64,000 bases of DNA, from assembly GCF_003955735.1 (NCBI RefSeq), contig NZ_CP034464.1:992001-1056000 (forward strand), written 5' to 3'. Source of the DNA: Undibacterium parvum (lineage in GTDB: Bacteria; Pseudomonadota; Gammaproteobacteria; Burkholderiales; Burkholderiaceae_D). Each line of letters begins with the position of its first letter. Within the stretch, counting starts at the first letter, position 1. Positions 24,958 to 34,938 of the stretch are shown here, piece by piece. The notes below the pieces were generated by a model. The model did not search any database. It saw only the letters and a list, made by a program, of their open reading frames with translations, and was not told the DNA's origin. Position numbers and translations under genes: made by a program.

Positions 24958-25803
24958 ATGGATATTCTTCTCGCCGCAAAAATTATCATCATGGGCATCG
25001 TTGAGGGCCTGACTGAATTTTTACCTATTTCGTCCACCGGACATTTGATATTGGCCGGTAGCTTGCTCAATCTCACCGACGAAAAAATGAAGGTGTTTGA
25101 AATCGTGATACAGGCCGGTGCGATCTTTGCCGTGTGTTGGGAATATCGCCAGAAAATCGCCTCAGTGATAGGCGGTCTGGGCAGCGATCCTAAGGAGCGT
25201 AAATTTGCCTTGAATCTCATCGTCGCGTTTTTACCGGCGGCAGTGTTGGGGGTCTTGTTTAGCAAAAAAATTAAAGCGGTATTGTTCGCACCCGTTCCGG
25301 TGGCACTGGCCTTCATCCTCGGTGGTCTGGTGATACTTTGGGTAGAGCGCAAGCACAAGGGTGTGGATGAACACGATACCAGCCATGCGCGTGTGCATAG
25401 CGTCGATGACATGACGATGTTAGATGCCCTCAAAATCGGTGCGGCGCAAGCCTTTGCCCTGATCCCCGGCACTAGCCGTTCTGGCGCAACGATTATCGGC
25501 GGCATGTTGTTTGGTCTGTCACGCAAGGCGGCCACTGAATTTTCATTCTTCCTGGCGATCCCAACTTTGCTGGGCGCTACCGTGTATTCGCTGTACAAGG
25601 CGCGTGAAGAGTTGTCGGTTGCGGATATCCCTATGTTTGGTCTGGGTACCATCGCGGCGTTTATCTCGGCATTTTTCTGCGTACGCTGGTTATTGCGCTA
25701 TATCGCTACTCATAATTTCAATGCCTTTGCCTGGTATCGTATCGCCTTCGGCATCATGATCCTGATCACGGCTTACACCGGCACTATCGTTTGGGCCGAC
25801 TAA
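24958..25803 (+). CDS. uppP: Undecaprenyl-diphosphatase UppP (BacA)
   Basis: A 281-residue integral membrane enzyme that removes a phosphate from undecaprenyl pyrophosphate, recycling the lipid carrier of peptidoglycan and other envelope polymers; overproduction gives bacitracin resistance. The two family signatures are present: [18 protein letters not shown] near residue 16, with the catalytic glutamates and serines, and [13 protein letters not shown] near residue 165. Length is normal. The recQ gene follows after 10 bases and may be co-transcribed. Confidence 0.97.
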   Translation: MDILLAAKIIIMGIVEGLTEFLPISSTGHLILAGSLLNLTDEKMKVFEIVIQAGAIFAVCWEYRQKIASVIGGLGSDPKERKFALNLIVAFLPAAVLGVLFSKKIKAVLFAPVPVALAFILGGLVILWVERKHKGVDEHDTSHARVHSVDDMTMLDALKIGAAQAFALIPGTSRSGATIIGGMLFGLSRKAATEFSFFLAIPTLLGATVYSLYKAREELSVADIPMFGLGTIAAFISAFFCVRWLLRYIATHNFNAFAWYRIAFGIMILITAYTGTIVWAD

Positions 25804-25813
25804 TTTTTATCGT

Positions 25814-27652
25814 ATGACAGAACCAGCGCAGCAAACTAGCGAGCAAACTCAGGCACTGCATTTATTGCAGACGGTATTTGGCTATCCGGCCTTTCGTTCG
25901 CAGCAAGGGCAGATCGTCGACCATGTCGTCAATGGCGGCGATGCGCTAGTGCTGATGCCTACCGGCGGCGGTAAATCGCTGTGTTACCAGATCCCGGCGA
26001 TGATACGCAAAGGCGTAGGCATCGTAGTTTCGCCGCTAATCGCCTTGATGCAGGATCAGGTCGATGCGCTGGAAGAGGTCGGAGTGCGCGCCGCATTTCT
26101 GAACTCTACCCAGAGTTTTGAAGAGTCGCAGCGGGTCGAACGGCTGCTGCGTACTGGCGAAATCGATCTGGTATATATCGCGCCGGAGCGCCTGATGACA
26201 GCGCGCTGCCTCGATATGTTAGAAGCTAGCCCTATCGCCCTGTTTGCGATTGATGAGGCGCATTGCGTTTCGCAATGGGGCCATGATTTCCGCCCTGAAT
26301 ACATCAAGCTCTCGGTGCTGCACGAACGCTTCCCTAGCGTGCCGCGCATCGCATTGACAGCCACCGCCGATCAGCAAACCCGCGACGAGATTATCCGCTG
26401 CCTGCAACTAGAAACGGCGCTGCAATTCGTCTCTTCGTTTGATAGACCTAACATCCGTTACCAGATCGTCGAAAAGGCCAATGGCCGCAAGCAATTGCTC
26501 GATTTTATCAATGCACAGCATAGCGGCGACGCCGGTATCGTGTATTGCCTGTCGCGCAAAAAGGTAGAAGAAACTGCCGAATTCTTAAATGAAAACGGCA
26601 TCAATTCCCTGCCCTACCATGCCGGTATGGAGATGACAGTACGCAGCCGTAACCAAGCCAGATTCTTGCGTGAAGACGGCATCGTGATGTGTGCCACGAT
26701 TGCCTTTGGCATGGGCATCGATAAGCCCGACGTGCGCTTTGTTGCGCATCTGGATTTACCAAAAAGTATAGAAGGCTATTATCAGGAAACCGGACGCGCC
26801 GGCCGCGACGGTGCTAGCGCCAATGCCTGGATGGCCTACGGTTTGCAAGACGTGGTGCAACAACGTCGCATGATCGATGAATCGGAAGCGAATGAGATTT
26901 ACAAGCGGGTGCAGGGCGTTAAGCTCGATGCCATGCTCAGCCTGTGCGAAACGCTCAATTGCCGACGCATGCAATTGCTGGCGTATTTCGGCCAGACCTC
27001 ACAGCCTTGCGGCAATTGCGATACCTGCTTAATTCCGCCGACCTCGTTTGACGGCAGTGTGGCGGCGCAAAAAATTCTCTCTACCGTGTACCGCGTCGAT
27101 CAACGCTTTGCGGCTGGTCATGTGATCGACGTTTTGCGCGGTATCGATACCGAACGCGTGCAGCAATGGCGGCATAATCAACTCTCGACCTTTGGCGTTG
27201 GCTCAGACAAAAGCGAAGCCGAATGGCGCGCCCTGCTGCGCCAGTTAATCGCGCTCGGTTTAGTCGCGGTCGATTATGAAAACTATAGCTCGCTCAAACT
27301 CACCGAGCAATCGCGTGCGGTACTGCGCGGCGAAACCAAGATACAGCTGCGCCAATACAAAAAAGCTGAAAAAGCCACCAAGCATAAACGCCAGTCGGCC
27401 AAAGACTTTGCCGAGACTGATCTCTCGGCCAGCGAACAAGCGATTTTCGAGAAGCTACGCTGGTGGCGCATCACCACCGCCAAGGCGCACAATGTCGCCG
27501 CCTTCATCATCTTCGCCGACGCCACCTTGCGCGAAATCGCCAAGACCAAGCCACGCTCGCTAGACGATTTGCGCGGCGTCACCGGGGTCGGTGCCAAGAA
27601 GCTGGAAAGCTATGGTGCCGAGATTGTGGCCTTGATAGATGAAATGAGTTAG
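25814..27652 (+). CDS. recQ: ATP-dependent DNA helicase RecQ
   Basis: A 612-residue 3'-5' DNA helicase for recombination and replication repair. Walker A is [13 protein letters not shown], Walker [18 protein letters not shown], motif [12 protein letters not shown]. The zinc-binding cysteines are in LNCRR and CGNCDTC, followed by the winged-helix RQC domain, and a C-terminal HRDC domain (about 530-610). Full length with all three accessory domains. Starts 10 bases after uppP, so probably the same transcript. Confidence 0.97.
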   Translation: MTEPAQQTSEQTQALHLLQTVFGYPAFRSQQGQIVDHVVNGGDALVLMPTGGGKSLCYQIPAMIRKGVGIVVSPLIALMQDQVDALEEVGVRAAFLNSTQSFEESQRVERLLRTGEIDLVYIAPERLMTARCLDMLEASPIALFAIDEAHCVSQWGHDFRPEYIKLSVLHERFPSVPRIALTATADQQTRDEIIRCLQLETALQFVSSFDRPNIRYQIVEKANGRKQLLDFINAQHSGDAGIVYCLSRKKVEETAEFLNENGINSLPYHAGMEMTVRSRNQARFLREDGIVMCATIAFGMGIDKPDVRFVAHLDLPKSIEGYYQETGRAGRDGASANAWMAYGLQDVVQQRRMIDESEANEIYKRVQGVKLDAMLSLCETLNCRRMQLLAYFGQTSQPCGNCDTCLIPPTSFDGSVAAQKILSTVYRVDQRFAAGHVIDVLRGIDTERVQQWRHNQLSTFGVGSDKSEAEWRALLRQLIALGLVAVDYENYSSLKLTEQSRAVLRGETKIQLRQYKKAEKATKHKRQSAKDFAETDLSASEQAIFEKLRWWRITTAKAHNVAAFIIFADATLREIAKTKPRSLDDLRGVTGVGAKKLESYGAEIVALIDEMS

Positions 27653-27683
27653 TTTTCAACTTGTCATGAAACCGCAAAGCTTA

Positions 27684-27744
27684 GCCGCATATTCCATGCG
27701 CCTTACAGACCATTTTAGGCTGGCAAGGCGCATGGAATATGCGC
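27684..27744. repeat. Repeat family A, copy 3
   Basis: Arms GCCGCATATTCCATGCGCC and GGCGCATGGAATATGCGC around a different, shorter-conserved centre. It lies just after recQ and abuts the 120-bp palindrome that follows. Confidence 0.8.
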
Positions 27745-27753
27745 GCAGCTTTT

Positions 27754-27876
27754 GGGAAGTTCTAAAAACCCTATACTCGGGCGCATCGCAGCCTTGCAAA
27801 TCCTCGCAATACCGACGTATTGCTCCGGTTTGCGCCTTGCGCTGCATCCCGATTAACGGGTTTTTAGAAATTCCCT
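27754..27876. repeat. Long palindromic element with nested hairpins
   Basis: Outer arms GGGAAgTTCTAAAAACCC (27754-27771) and GGGTTTTTAGAAaTTCCC (27858-27875) enclose further pairs: CGGG/CCCG, GCAGC/GCTGC, CAAGGC-type arms and a terminal GCAATAC-cgac-GTATTGC hairpin. The whole folds as one imperfect cruciform. Single copy in this window; resembles a MITE. Confidence 0.7.
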
Positions 27877-27901
27877 TTTCAGAAGTACTCTGGCGCTCAG
27901 C

Positions 27902-30388
27902 ATGCCCGATCTGATTGGCCATTTCCATCCCAGAATGACACTGCGTACCTTGGGGCGCGGCGATGGTTTATTCGGCATGACCAAGAGCGGCGTATTCGGC
28001 CCACGGGGCGGCAACGTCAGCGTGGTGCAGATAGACTGGCTATACCGCGTCAGTCTGGATGACACAGAACTACTCTGGCAAACGCCCGCCCCTAGCGTCT
28101 TACTCAATCGCCGCCCTAGTTCCAGCCAGATCATTCTCGATAAGCAGGGCGTGCCTGTGACCCTGTTGCGCGATTTGGGTGCCGAGGCCGATGCGCTCGA
28201 TAAGGTTTGGGAACTTGATCTGCACCCGCTGCCGCTAAAGGCCTTGCAATGGCGCAGCGAGGCCGCCGCCAGTCACTACAGTCATCCCGGGCAGCTTTGG
28301 AGTTTGCTGCAAGAAGATTTTTTTGCCGATTTCTGGGCTGATCAGTTGCCGCAATTGCAGGCGCTGGGCTGGTCTATCGTGATTGCACCGGGCTTTGCGC
28401 ATGAGAGCGTCATGGTCGAAGCCTGGCACTTGATCATCGATGAAAGCAGCGGCGAAGTCATCGGCAAGGAAGCGGCCTCGCCTATGCAGGGCCGCCCGAC
28501 TACGATCACCCGCCTGGGCTTACCGGCACGCGAAGGCTCGTGGCTGCTCAGTTTAGGAATAGAAATCGAGGGTCAGAGTATCGATCTGGTGCCGCTATTG
28601 GCGAATTTATTGCAAAGAGATAGCCGCTGGCTCAATGCCAAAAAGCTGGCCGAAATCGACGATATGGCCATGATACGGCTGCGCGCTCCGGGCGGCAAAC
28701 GCATCGATGCGCAGGCGGCACCACTCAAAGCCATCGTCAGGCATATGCTCGATCTGCTCGGTGATGAGCGGCGCCAGCATAGTCCTCTTCCTATCTCTGG
28801 TTGGGATAGCCAGCGCCTGGAAGCCTTGCGCCTGAGTCTGTTAGAAAGCCAAGCACAGCGTGCCGGCCCGCACGGCGGCTGGCAACTGCAAGGCGAAGCG
28901 GGTTTGCGCAGCCTGACCCAACGCCTGCACCACATAGGCGAAGTCGCAGCAGTCGCTGCACCGGCAGGCTTGGGGATTACTTTAAGACCGTATCAACTAC
29001 ACGGCGTGGCGTGGCTACAATATTTGCGCCAGCAGCATCTGGCCGGCATCCTTGCCGACGATATGGGGTTGGGCAAAACCGCACAGGCGCTGGCCCATCT
29101 GTTACTGGAAAAACAGGCCGGGCGACTCGATAGGCCGGCACTAATCGTGTTGCCGACTTCTTTGATTTTTAACTGGCAGGCCGAAGCGCAACGCATGGCA
29201 CCGGATTTACGTGTACTGAGTCTGCAAGGGCCGCAACGCGCTAGCTATTTTGCTGAAATGCAGCAAGCCGATATTGTGCTGACCACCTATCCCCTGATCT
29301 GGCGCGATCTGGAAATTTTAGAGCAACAGCAGTTTCATCTCTTGATACTCGATGAAGCCCAGACCGTCAAAAATGCCGCCAGTCGCAGCGCCGATGCGGT
29401 GCGCCGTATCCGCGCCCGACATAGACTGTGTATCACCGGCACCCCGCTGGAAAACAATTTGGGCGAACTGTGGACTCAGTTTGATTTTTTAATGCCAGGC
29501 TTTCTCGGTGATGCGCGCAGCTTTACCCGCTTGTGGCGCAAACCCATAGAAGTCAATGGCGAGACTGTGCGCGCGCAACTGCTAGCAAAAAGAATACGGC
29601 CATTTATCCTGCGCCGTCGTAAGGAAGATGTCGCCACCGAATTGCCACCCAAAACCAAAGTCATCAAGCGCCTGCAACTACAAGGCCAACAACGCGACCT
29701 GTATGAAAGCGTGCGCGTGGCGGCCGACGAACAAGTGCGCAAGGTATTAACGCGCAAGGGTTTTTCCGGCGCGCAGATTACGATACTCGATGCACTGTTA
29801 AAACTGCGCCAGGTCTGCTGCGATCCACATCTACTCAAAGGCGCGCAAACGCCTGCCACGATGGAGCGCGCCAAGCTAGAAATGCTGAGCGATATGCTGC
29901 CCAGTCTGGTGGCGGAAGGCCGACGCATGCTGATCTTTTCGCAGTTCACTGAGATGTTGAGCTTGATCGCCGAACAGTTGGACGAATTGGCACTGCCGTA
30001 TTTATCACTGACCGGCAAGACCCCGGTCGCACAACGCGGCCAGCTGGTCGCTAGTTTTCAGGATAAGCAAGTACCGATCTTGCTGATTAGCCTCAAAGCC
30101 GGTGGTGTGGGTCTGAATCTGACCGCAGCCGACACGGTGATCCACATGGACCCGTGGTGGAATCCGGCGGTCGAAGAGCAAGCCACTGCGCGCGCCCATC
30201 GCATAGGGCAGGAGCAGGCAGTGTTTGTCTACAAACTGGTGGTGCAAGGCAGTATAGAAGAGCGCATCCTCGAACTGCAGGCACGCAAGGCAGCGTTGGC
30301 AGAAGGTGTGCTGGGCAGCGATGCGGCGCTGGCACCGAAATTCGACACCGCCGATCTGCAGGCTTTGTTGGCACCACTGAGTATTTGA
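27902..30388 (+). CDS. SNF2-type DEAD/DEAH helicase
   Basis: An 828-residue Swi2/Snf2 ATPase that would translocate on double-stranded DNA; bacterial members are linked to transcription recycling or DNA repair, but this subfamily is uncharacterised. About 370 N-terminal residues without a recognised domain precede the motor. Walker A is LADDMGLGKTAQAL, Walker B LLILDEAQTVKNA, and the second RecA fold carries AGGVGLNLTAADTVIHMDPWW and AHRIGQ. No SWIM zinc finger. The start is uncertain: the ATG at 27902 has no ribosome site and the first 25 codons run next to repeat DNA, so a later start (27977 or near 28022) is possible. Convergent with trmB across a repeat-rich gap. Confidence 0.88.
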   Translation: MPDLIGHFHPRMTLRTLGRGDGLFGMTKSGVFGPRGGNVSVVQIDWLYRVSLDDTELLWQTPAPSVLLNRRPSSSQIILDKQGVPVTLLRDLGAEADALDKVWELDLHPLPLKALQWRSEAAASHYSHPGQLWSLLQEDFFADFWADQLPQLQALGWSIVIAPGFAHESVMVEAWHLIIDESSGEVIGKEAASPMQGRPTTITRLGLPAREGSWLLSLGIEIEGQSIDLVPLLANLLQRDSRWLNAKKLAEIDDMAMIRLRAPGGKRIDAQAAPLKAIVRHMLDLLGDERRQHSPLPISGWDSQRLEALRLSLLESQAQRAGPHGGWQLQGEAGLRSLTQRLHHIGEVAAVAAPAGLGITLRPYQLHGVAWLQYLRQQHLAGILADDMGLGKTAQALAHLLLEKQAGRLDRPALIVLPTSLIFNWQAEAQRMAPDLRVLSLQGPQRASYFAEMQQADIVLTTYPLIWRDLEILEQQQFHLLILDEAQTVKNAASRSADAVRRIRARHRLCITGTPLENNLGELWTQFDFLMPGFLGDARSFTRLWRKPIEVNGETVRAQLLAKRIRPFILRRRKEDVATELPPKTKVIKRLQLQGQQRDLYESVRVAADEQVRKVLTRKGFSGAQITILDALLKLRQVCCDPHLLKGAQTPATMERAKLEMLSDMLPSLVAEGRRMLIFSQFTEMLSLIAEQLDELALPYLSLTGKTPVAQRGQLVASFQDKQVPILLISLKAGGVGLNLTAADTVIHMDPWWNPAVEEQATARAHRIGQEQAVFVYKLVVQGSIEERILELQARKAALAEGVLGSDAALAPKFDTADLQALLAPLSI

Positions 30389-30397
30389 AAAAAATCA

Positions 30398-30437
30398 AAC
30401 ATCTTGTCCACGAAAATCACGCAAAGCACGACAGGTA
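30398..30437. repeat. Widespread repeat motif (TTGTCCACGAAAATCACG type)
   Basis: The segment TTGTCCACGAAAATCACGC, followed by AAAGCACGACAGG, resembles a short dispersed sequence I know from many proteobacterial intergenic regions. It is the first of several repeat remnants in the 30389-30820 gap. Confidence 0.4.
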
Positions 30438-30446
30438 AATTTCTGA

Positions 30447-30611
30447 TGTAGGCTCCCTCTCCCGCGAGCGGGAGAGGGTTGGGGTGAGGGTGGTTCAGAT
30501 ACAAGAATGTGTATTTATCTGGAGCTTTAAATGATTTCTCTATCGAACTTACGCGTTACTCAATCACCCTCATCCCCTGCCCTTCTCCCGCTCGCGGGAG
30601 AAGGGAGCCTA
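30447..30611. repeat. Pair of inverted REP-like CTCCCTCTCCCGC elements
   Basis: Each half is itself a palindrome (CTCTCCCGCGAGCGGGAGAG at 30457-30476; TTCTCCCGCTCGCGGGAGAA at 30583-30602) with a GGGTGAGGGTG tail; the two halves face each other, as in BIME-type pairs of REP elements. They lie between the convergent SNF2 and trmB genes and could stop transcription from either side. The region to 30820 also holds CGAAGGCGGGAATCCAG (30647) and TCTCTGCGCCTCTGCGGCC (30762), further widespread short repeats. Confidence 0.8.
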
Positions 30612-30820
30612 ATCGACACATCACTACTCATGGCTAAACGATGAGCGCGAAGGCGGGAATCCAGAATTTACAGGATGACGGTAATCGGCGCGTGCTAATG
30701 TACCTATCAGAGGCTGAATATTAGGTGCAAAGAAAATCTGAGTAAAAGATCTTCTCTGTGTTCTCTGCGCCTCTGCGGCCAGCTTTTGATTTGCATAAAA
30801 AATACAAAAAAAATCAGCTG

Positions 30821-31540
30821 CTATTTTTTGCGGAAAACCAAATCCCAAACCCCATGCCCGAGTTTAAGGCCACGGTTTTCAAACTTAGTTACCGGGCGAT
30901 AATCCGGACGTGGCGCGTAGCCATTGGCAGTGTTCTCCAAAGCTGGCTCGGCACCTAATACTTCTAGCATCTGCACCGCGTAGTCTTCCCAGTCGGTAGC
31001 GCAATGCAGATAACCACCCGGTGCGATGCGTGAAGCCAGCAAAGTCACCAGCGGGCCCTGGATCAGGCGGCGCTTGTTGTGGCGCGCTTTATGCCATGGA
31101 TCAGGAAAAAACACGTGAACGCCAGCCAAAGAGTTAGGCGCGATCATGTGCGTCAAGACTTCAAAAGCGTCGTGCTGAATGATGCGCTGGTTTTGCAAAC
31201 CCATGGCATCGGTGAGTTTAAGCAAATTGCCGACACCCGGAGTATGCACCTCGACACCGATAAAATTCTTTTCCGGCATTAGCTCAGAAATTTTGGCGCT
31301 AGTTTCGCCCATACCAAAACCTATTTCAAATACGGTAGGCGCAGTACGACCAAAGGCCGCTGCCACATCGAGTTCGGCTTTTTGATACGGGATGCAATAC
31401 CGCGGCCCCAGAGTTTCTATCGCCCTGCCCTGCGCATCAGACAAGCGCCCGGCACGCGTCACAAAACTGCGGATGCGGTGTTCGGTTGGATCATAAAACA
31501 GCGGCTTAGTGTTGCCGTCGGCAGGTTTGGTATCGGACAT
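30821..31540 (-). CDS. trmB: tRNA (guanine46-N7)-methyltransferase TrmB
   Basis: A 239-residue SAM-dependent enzyme that makes m7G46 in tRNA variable loops. SAM motif I is [34 protein letters not shown] is the family signature with catalytic Asp and the following basic stretch, and the C-terminal TKFENRG is typical. I start at MSDTKPADG (31540), normal length; a frame from 31594 would add 18 hydrophobic residues with no known role. The TPR-glycosyltransferase gene lies 107 bases upstream on the same strand. Confidence 0.95.
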   Translation of the reverse strand: MSDTKPADGNTKPLFYDPTEHRIRSFVTRAGRLSDAQGRAIETLGPRYCIPYQKAELDVAAAFGRTAPTVFEIGFGMGETSAKISELMPEKNFIGVEVHTPGVGNLLKLTDAMGLQNQRIIQHDAFEVLTHMIAPNSLAGVHVFFPDPWHKARHNKRRLIQGPLVTLLASRIAPGGYLHCATDWEDYAVQMLEVLGAEPALENTANGYAPRPDYRPVTKFENRGLKLGHGVWDLVFRKK

Positions 31541-31647
31541 GGGAGCAAACAGAAAAAAGAGGAGATAAAAAAAGGCAGGGTGCAGCAAGTTCAAACACCA
31601 GCCCCTAACGCAGCAAAGGCGACATTTTAACAGATGCGCAGCCCGTA

Positions 31648-33024
31648 CTAGCTTCTGTCAGCCAACTCCTGCAGCGCGGTCGCCACTCGCTGTATCACTG
31701 CTGGCCAGTCACCACCGCGGCTTTGGCGAAATAGCCGCATGCTGGGATACCAGGGTGTATCTTGCCTGTCGGTCAACCAGCGCCAGTCTGCACGGTAATC
31801 GGGCAACAGCAACCAGCAAGTTTTACCCATGGCACCGGCCAGATGCGCGACCGCAGTATCGACGCTGATCACCAGATCGAGATTGGCGATCAGTGCCGCA
31901 GTATCGGCAAAATCCTCCAACTCCGCACCATAAGGCAGCACTTCAAACCCCTCACGCGGCAATTGATCCTGACCTGGGCCTTTTTGCAAGCTGACAAACT
32001 GCACGCCAGCCACCTCCATCAGCGGGCGCAATAATGCGATTGAAGCCAGCGAGCGATCCGCATCATTTTCAAACAGGGGGTTACCTTGCCACGCCAGGCC
32101 AACACGCAGCTTGCATAAATTATCCGATGGCAAACGCTGCGCCCAGGCTGCGATGCGCTGTGCTTCAGCGGCCAGATAGGGAATCGGTGCAGGTATGGTC
32201 TCAAGCCGGGTCTGACAGTAATACGGCAAGCTCATGGGCGGGCTCCAATAATCCCAGCCGGAAGCGGGCAACTCTTGATTAAAATCGAATAGATGATCGA
32301 CGCCGGGCAAGCTGGCAAACAGGCGCTTGAGTGCAGGATGGCATATCAGGCCGATCTGGCACGCGCCCATGCTTTTCAGGATCTGCGCATAGCGGCAAAA
32401 ATGGATCATGTCGCCATGCCCCGCCTCAAACACTATCAGCACAGATTTGCCGGACAAAGCTTGGCCCTGCCAACGCGGGAAGTTAAAACGATGCGCATAA
32501 ATTTGATCACTGTCGCGCGCTTCCAGATACTGCCAGCCCTCCTCAAAGCGCCCCTGACGCAATAAAATATAGGCCAGATTAAAACCCGCCTTGGCGTAAT
32601 TTTCATCGATTTCTAAGGCACTACGATAACAGTCTTCAGCTTCGCGCTCGCGCTGCATGCAGGCCAGCAGCATACCGTAATTGGACCAGGCTGCGGCCGA
32701 CTCCGGCGCTAACGCCAGCGTTTGCAGATACACCAGCTCAGCCTCGCCGAAGCGCTTGCGCTTGGTCAGCAACACGCCCAGATTGAGCTGCACCTGCAGA
32801 CTATCCGGGTCCAGCGCCAGCGCTTGTTGGTAGTAAGTTTGCGCCACCTCCAGCTGGCCGGCATGCTCTTGCAATAAAGCCAGATTCGCCAGCGCCTCGG
32901 GCATCTCGGGTGCTACAGCCAAAGCTGCGATATAGGCTTTTTCAGCCGCGACTAAATCGCCCTGCTCTAGACAGCGATTCGCATCATCAAACAAAATTTC
33001 AACAGCACGAGGATAAGCGGGCAT
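31648..33024 (-). CDS. TPR protein with C-terminal glycosyltransferase-like domain
   Basis: A 458-residue protein. The first 160 or so residues form four to five tetratricopeptide repeats (for example [20 protein letters not shown]). The rest resembles the GT-B domain of family 9/41-like proteins often annotated as TPR glycosyltransferase: [22 protein letters not shown] nucleotide-sugar fold start, [18 protein letters not shown], then [19 protein letters not shown] near the end. It may glycosylate a protein or glycan; the acceptor is unknown. No signal peptide. Divergent from the GNAT gene. Confidence 0.85.
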   Translation of the reverse strand: MPAYPRAVEILFDDANRCLEQGDLVAAEKAYIAALAVAPEMPEALANLALLQEHAGQLEVAQTYYQQALALDPDSLQVQLNLGVLLTKRKRFGEAELVYLQTLALAPESAAAWSNYGMLLACMQREREAEDCYRSALEIDENYAKAGFNLAYILLRQGRFEEGWQYLEARDSDQIYAHRFNFPRWQGQALSGKSVLIVFEAGHGDMIHFCRYAQILKSMGACQIGLICHPALKRLFASLPGVDHLFDFNQELPASGWDYWSPPMSLPYYCQTRLETIPAPIPYLAAEAQRIAAWAQRLPSDNLCKLRVGLAWQGNPLFENDADRSLASIALLRPLMEVAGVQFVSLQKGPGQDQLPREGFEVLPYGAELEDFADTAALIANLDLVISVDTAVAHLAGAMGKTCWLLLPDYRADWRWLTDRQDTPWYPSMRLFRQSRGGDWPAVIQRVATALQELADRS

Positions 33025-33194
33025 GGACTATCTACACAAAACTCTAGGTGGACAATTGTGCCATAAATCAAAAACAAGTAAACGCATTGCGGTTGTCGCA
33101 CAGCGATGTGCTTGAGGTCCTTGATTTAGTTTATGCTGCCATCTCCAGCTTATCGACTACGACAACAACTGAACCTATTTTTGAGAACATCGCC

Positions 33195-33728
33195 ATGCAA
33201 CTACCCACCACCATCCGCGCATTCAAAGCTGAAGAATGGCGCATCCATAAACAACTACGTCTGGCCGCATTGGTAGAGGCGCCGTATGCTTACGGCAGTA
33301 CGCTGGAAGCTGAACAACTACGTTCCGACGCACTCTGGCAAGAGCGCCTGCAACTAGCCTGCGCAACGGACAGAGAACACGTTTTTCTGGCCGAGGTCGG
33401 GGCTGAACCAGCTGGTCTGTTGTGGGCCAAGTTCGCCAGCGATGCGCCGCAGGTGGTCGAGCTTTTTCAGATGTGGGTGCGGCCCGTGGCCCGTGGACAC
33501 GGTGTCGGCGCAGCCTTGCTACAGAGTGCGATTGAGTGGGCTAGCCAGGCCGGTGCGCGCTGCGTAAACCTAGGGGTGGCAGTCGGTGACACACCAGCCG
33601 TCAAACTATATCAACGCGCTGGTTTTAGCTTTGTCGGGGATGCGCATGCGATGCGTCCTGGCAGCAGCATCATGGCGAAAAATATGCAACTGCACTTGCC
33701 AGCGCAACTGCCAGTAAATACTTTTTAA
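33195..33728 (+). CDS. GNAT family N-acetyltransferase
   Basis: A 177-residue acetyl-CoA-dependent acetyltransferase. The acetyl-CoA loop is VRPVARGHGVGAALL (R/Q-x-x-G-x-G/A), and LYQRAGFSFVGD is the typical C-terminal segment. I start at the ATG 33195, which gives the usual GNAT beginning (TIRAFKAEEWRIHKQLRLAAL); a GTG at 33048 would add 49 residues without homology. Substrate unknown. A family-A repeat lies 16 bases downstream. Confidence 0.87.
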   Translation: MQLPTTIRAFKAEEWRIHKQLRLAALVEAPYAYGSTLEAEQLRSDALWQERLQLACATDREHVFLAEVGAEPAGLLWAKFASDAPQVVELFQMWVRPVARGHGVGAALLQSAIEWASQAGARCVNLGVAVGDTPAVKLYQRAGFSFVGDAHAMRPGSSIMAKNMQLHLPAQLPVNTF

Positions 33729-33744
33729 GTAGGCCCCTGCCAGC

Positions 33745-33803
33745 GCGCATATCCCATGCGGGCTGCAGGCCAGGCAGGCTGGGAAGCCGCATAGCTTATG
33801 CGC
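33745..33803. repeat. Repeat family A, copy 4
   Basis: Arms GCGCATATCCCATGCGG and CCGCATAGCTTATGCGC, same 59-bp spacing as copies 1 and 2, different centre. Between the convergent GNAT and NAD(P)-binding genes. Confidence 0.75.
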
Positions 33804-33839
33804 GTCCGGTGTGCGCGCCCGGCCAGCCTCTACTTTGCT

Positions 33840-34793
33840 TTATCGGATTGAGGCCGCCAAGGCTTGTTGCAAGGAAGTAGCGGGCAACGGACCGATAAAA
33901 TTTTCTAACCGGGTACTGACCAGTTGATGCGGACGTTGCCACAGATAGCGCATCTGAACCACCGAGCGCAGCAGCGGCGAGACCAGGGCGATCAATTTAA
34001 ATAGCCACCATGGCAGAGCCTTAGCGCGCAGCTTGCGACCGGTGATTGACTCTAGCGCCTGATGCATTTCCTTAGCGCTGGCGCTCAGGCCGGGGTAATG
34101 AAACACCTGATAGCCGCTCAGGCTGCTGCGGCGCTCGGCCACTCGCACAAACACCTCGGCCAAATCCGGCAAATAGGCCCAGGCGTGGGGCAGATCTTCT
34201 GGCCCCATACGCGTGACCACATTTTTATGCAGGGATTTGGTGATCGCCAAATCTAACCAGGATCTGTTGCCGCCCAAAAAATCTCCCGCCCGTATCACCA
34301 CACTACGCAAGCCCTGCACGCTGGCGGCGGCGATACTGCGCTCCATCTGTATCCGTAATAGGCCCTTACCATCATGCGCGGCGAACGCAGTTTCTTCGCT
34401 CAGTAAGGCTGGCAACTCTGACCCAAAATTATAGACATTGCCCGGCACCATGAGCAGGCCGCCCGTGCCTTGCGCAATTCGGATCGCGGCCGCGGTACTC
34501 GGTGCGAGTAAAGTATCCCAGCGTGCGTAATCAGGATTGAGTGCATGCACCACGACATCAACCTGGCCGACTGCAGCGATCAATTTGCTGGTATCTAAGG
34601 CGTCGCACAGCAGATGCTCCAGGTTTTCCATGACAGGAAAATCCATCGTCGATCTGGCCGCTGCGATCACGCGCCAACCCGCAGCCGCAAAGGCCTGCAC
34701 TGCGGCTCGTCCAAGATTGCCTTTGGCGCCCAGTACCAGCACGCTAGGTTTTGCATGCTTCACTTCGTCTGTGGAGAGTGTATTTGCTGTCAT
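33840..34793 (-). CDS. NAD(P)-binding sugar-epimerase-like oxidoreductase
   Basis: A 317-residue extended-SDR or atypical SDR protein. The cofactor loop is LVLGAKGNLGRAAVQAF near the N-terminus (GxxGxxG type). The usual YxxxK is not evident where expected, so it may be an atypical SDR acting as reductase or sensor. It is divergent from a LysR-type gene 145 bases away, which suggests that the regulator controls it. Substrate unknown. Confidence 0.82.
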   Translation of the reverse strand: MTANTLSTDEVKHAKPSVLVLGAKGNLGRAAVQAFAAAGWRVIAAARSTMDFPVMENLEHLLCDALDTSKLIAAVGQVDVVVHALNPDYARWDTLLAPSTAAAIRIAQGTGGLLMVPGNVYNFGSELPALLSEETAFAAHDGKGLLRIQMERSIAAASVQGLRSVVIRAGDFLGGNRSWLDLAITKSLHKNVVTRMGPEDLPHAWAYLPDLAEVFVRVAERRSSLSGYQVFHYPGLSASAKEMHQALESITGRKLRAKALPWWLFKLIALVSPLLRSVVQMRYLWQRPHQLVSTRLENFIGPLPATSLQQALAASIR

Positions 34794-34938
34794 GATAGCG
34801 TTCCCTGAAAAGACCTTCGATTGATGATGTCGCTATTTTCAGATGTAAGGAATGCCATTACAATACGCATACATGCATGCCTCATATGCAAATATGAATA
34901 GATAAAACAAACGAACGAGCGAGCGAGACCCCCACCCT

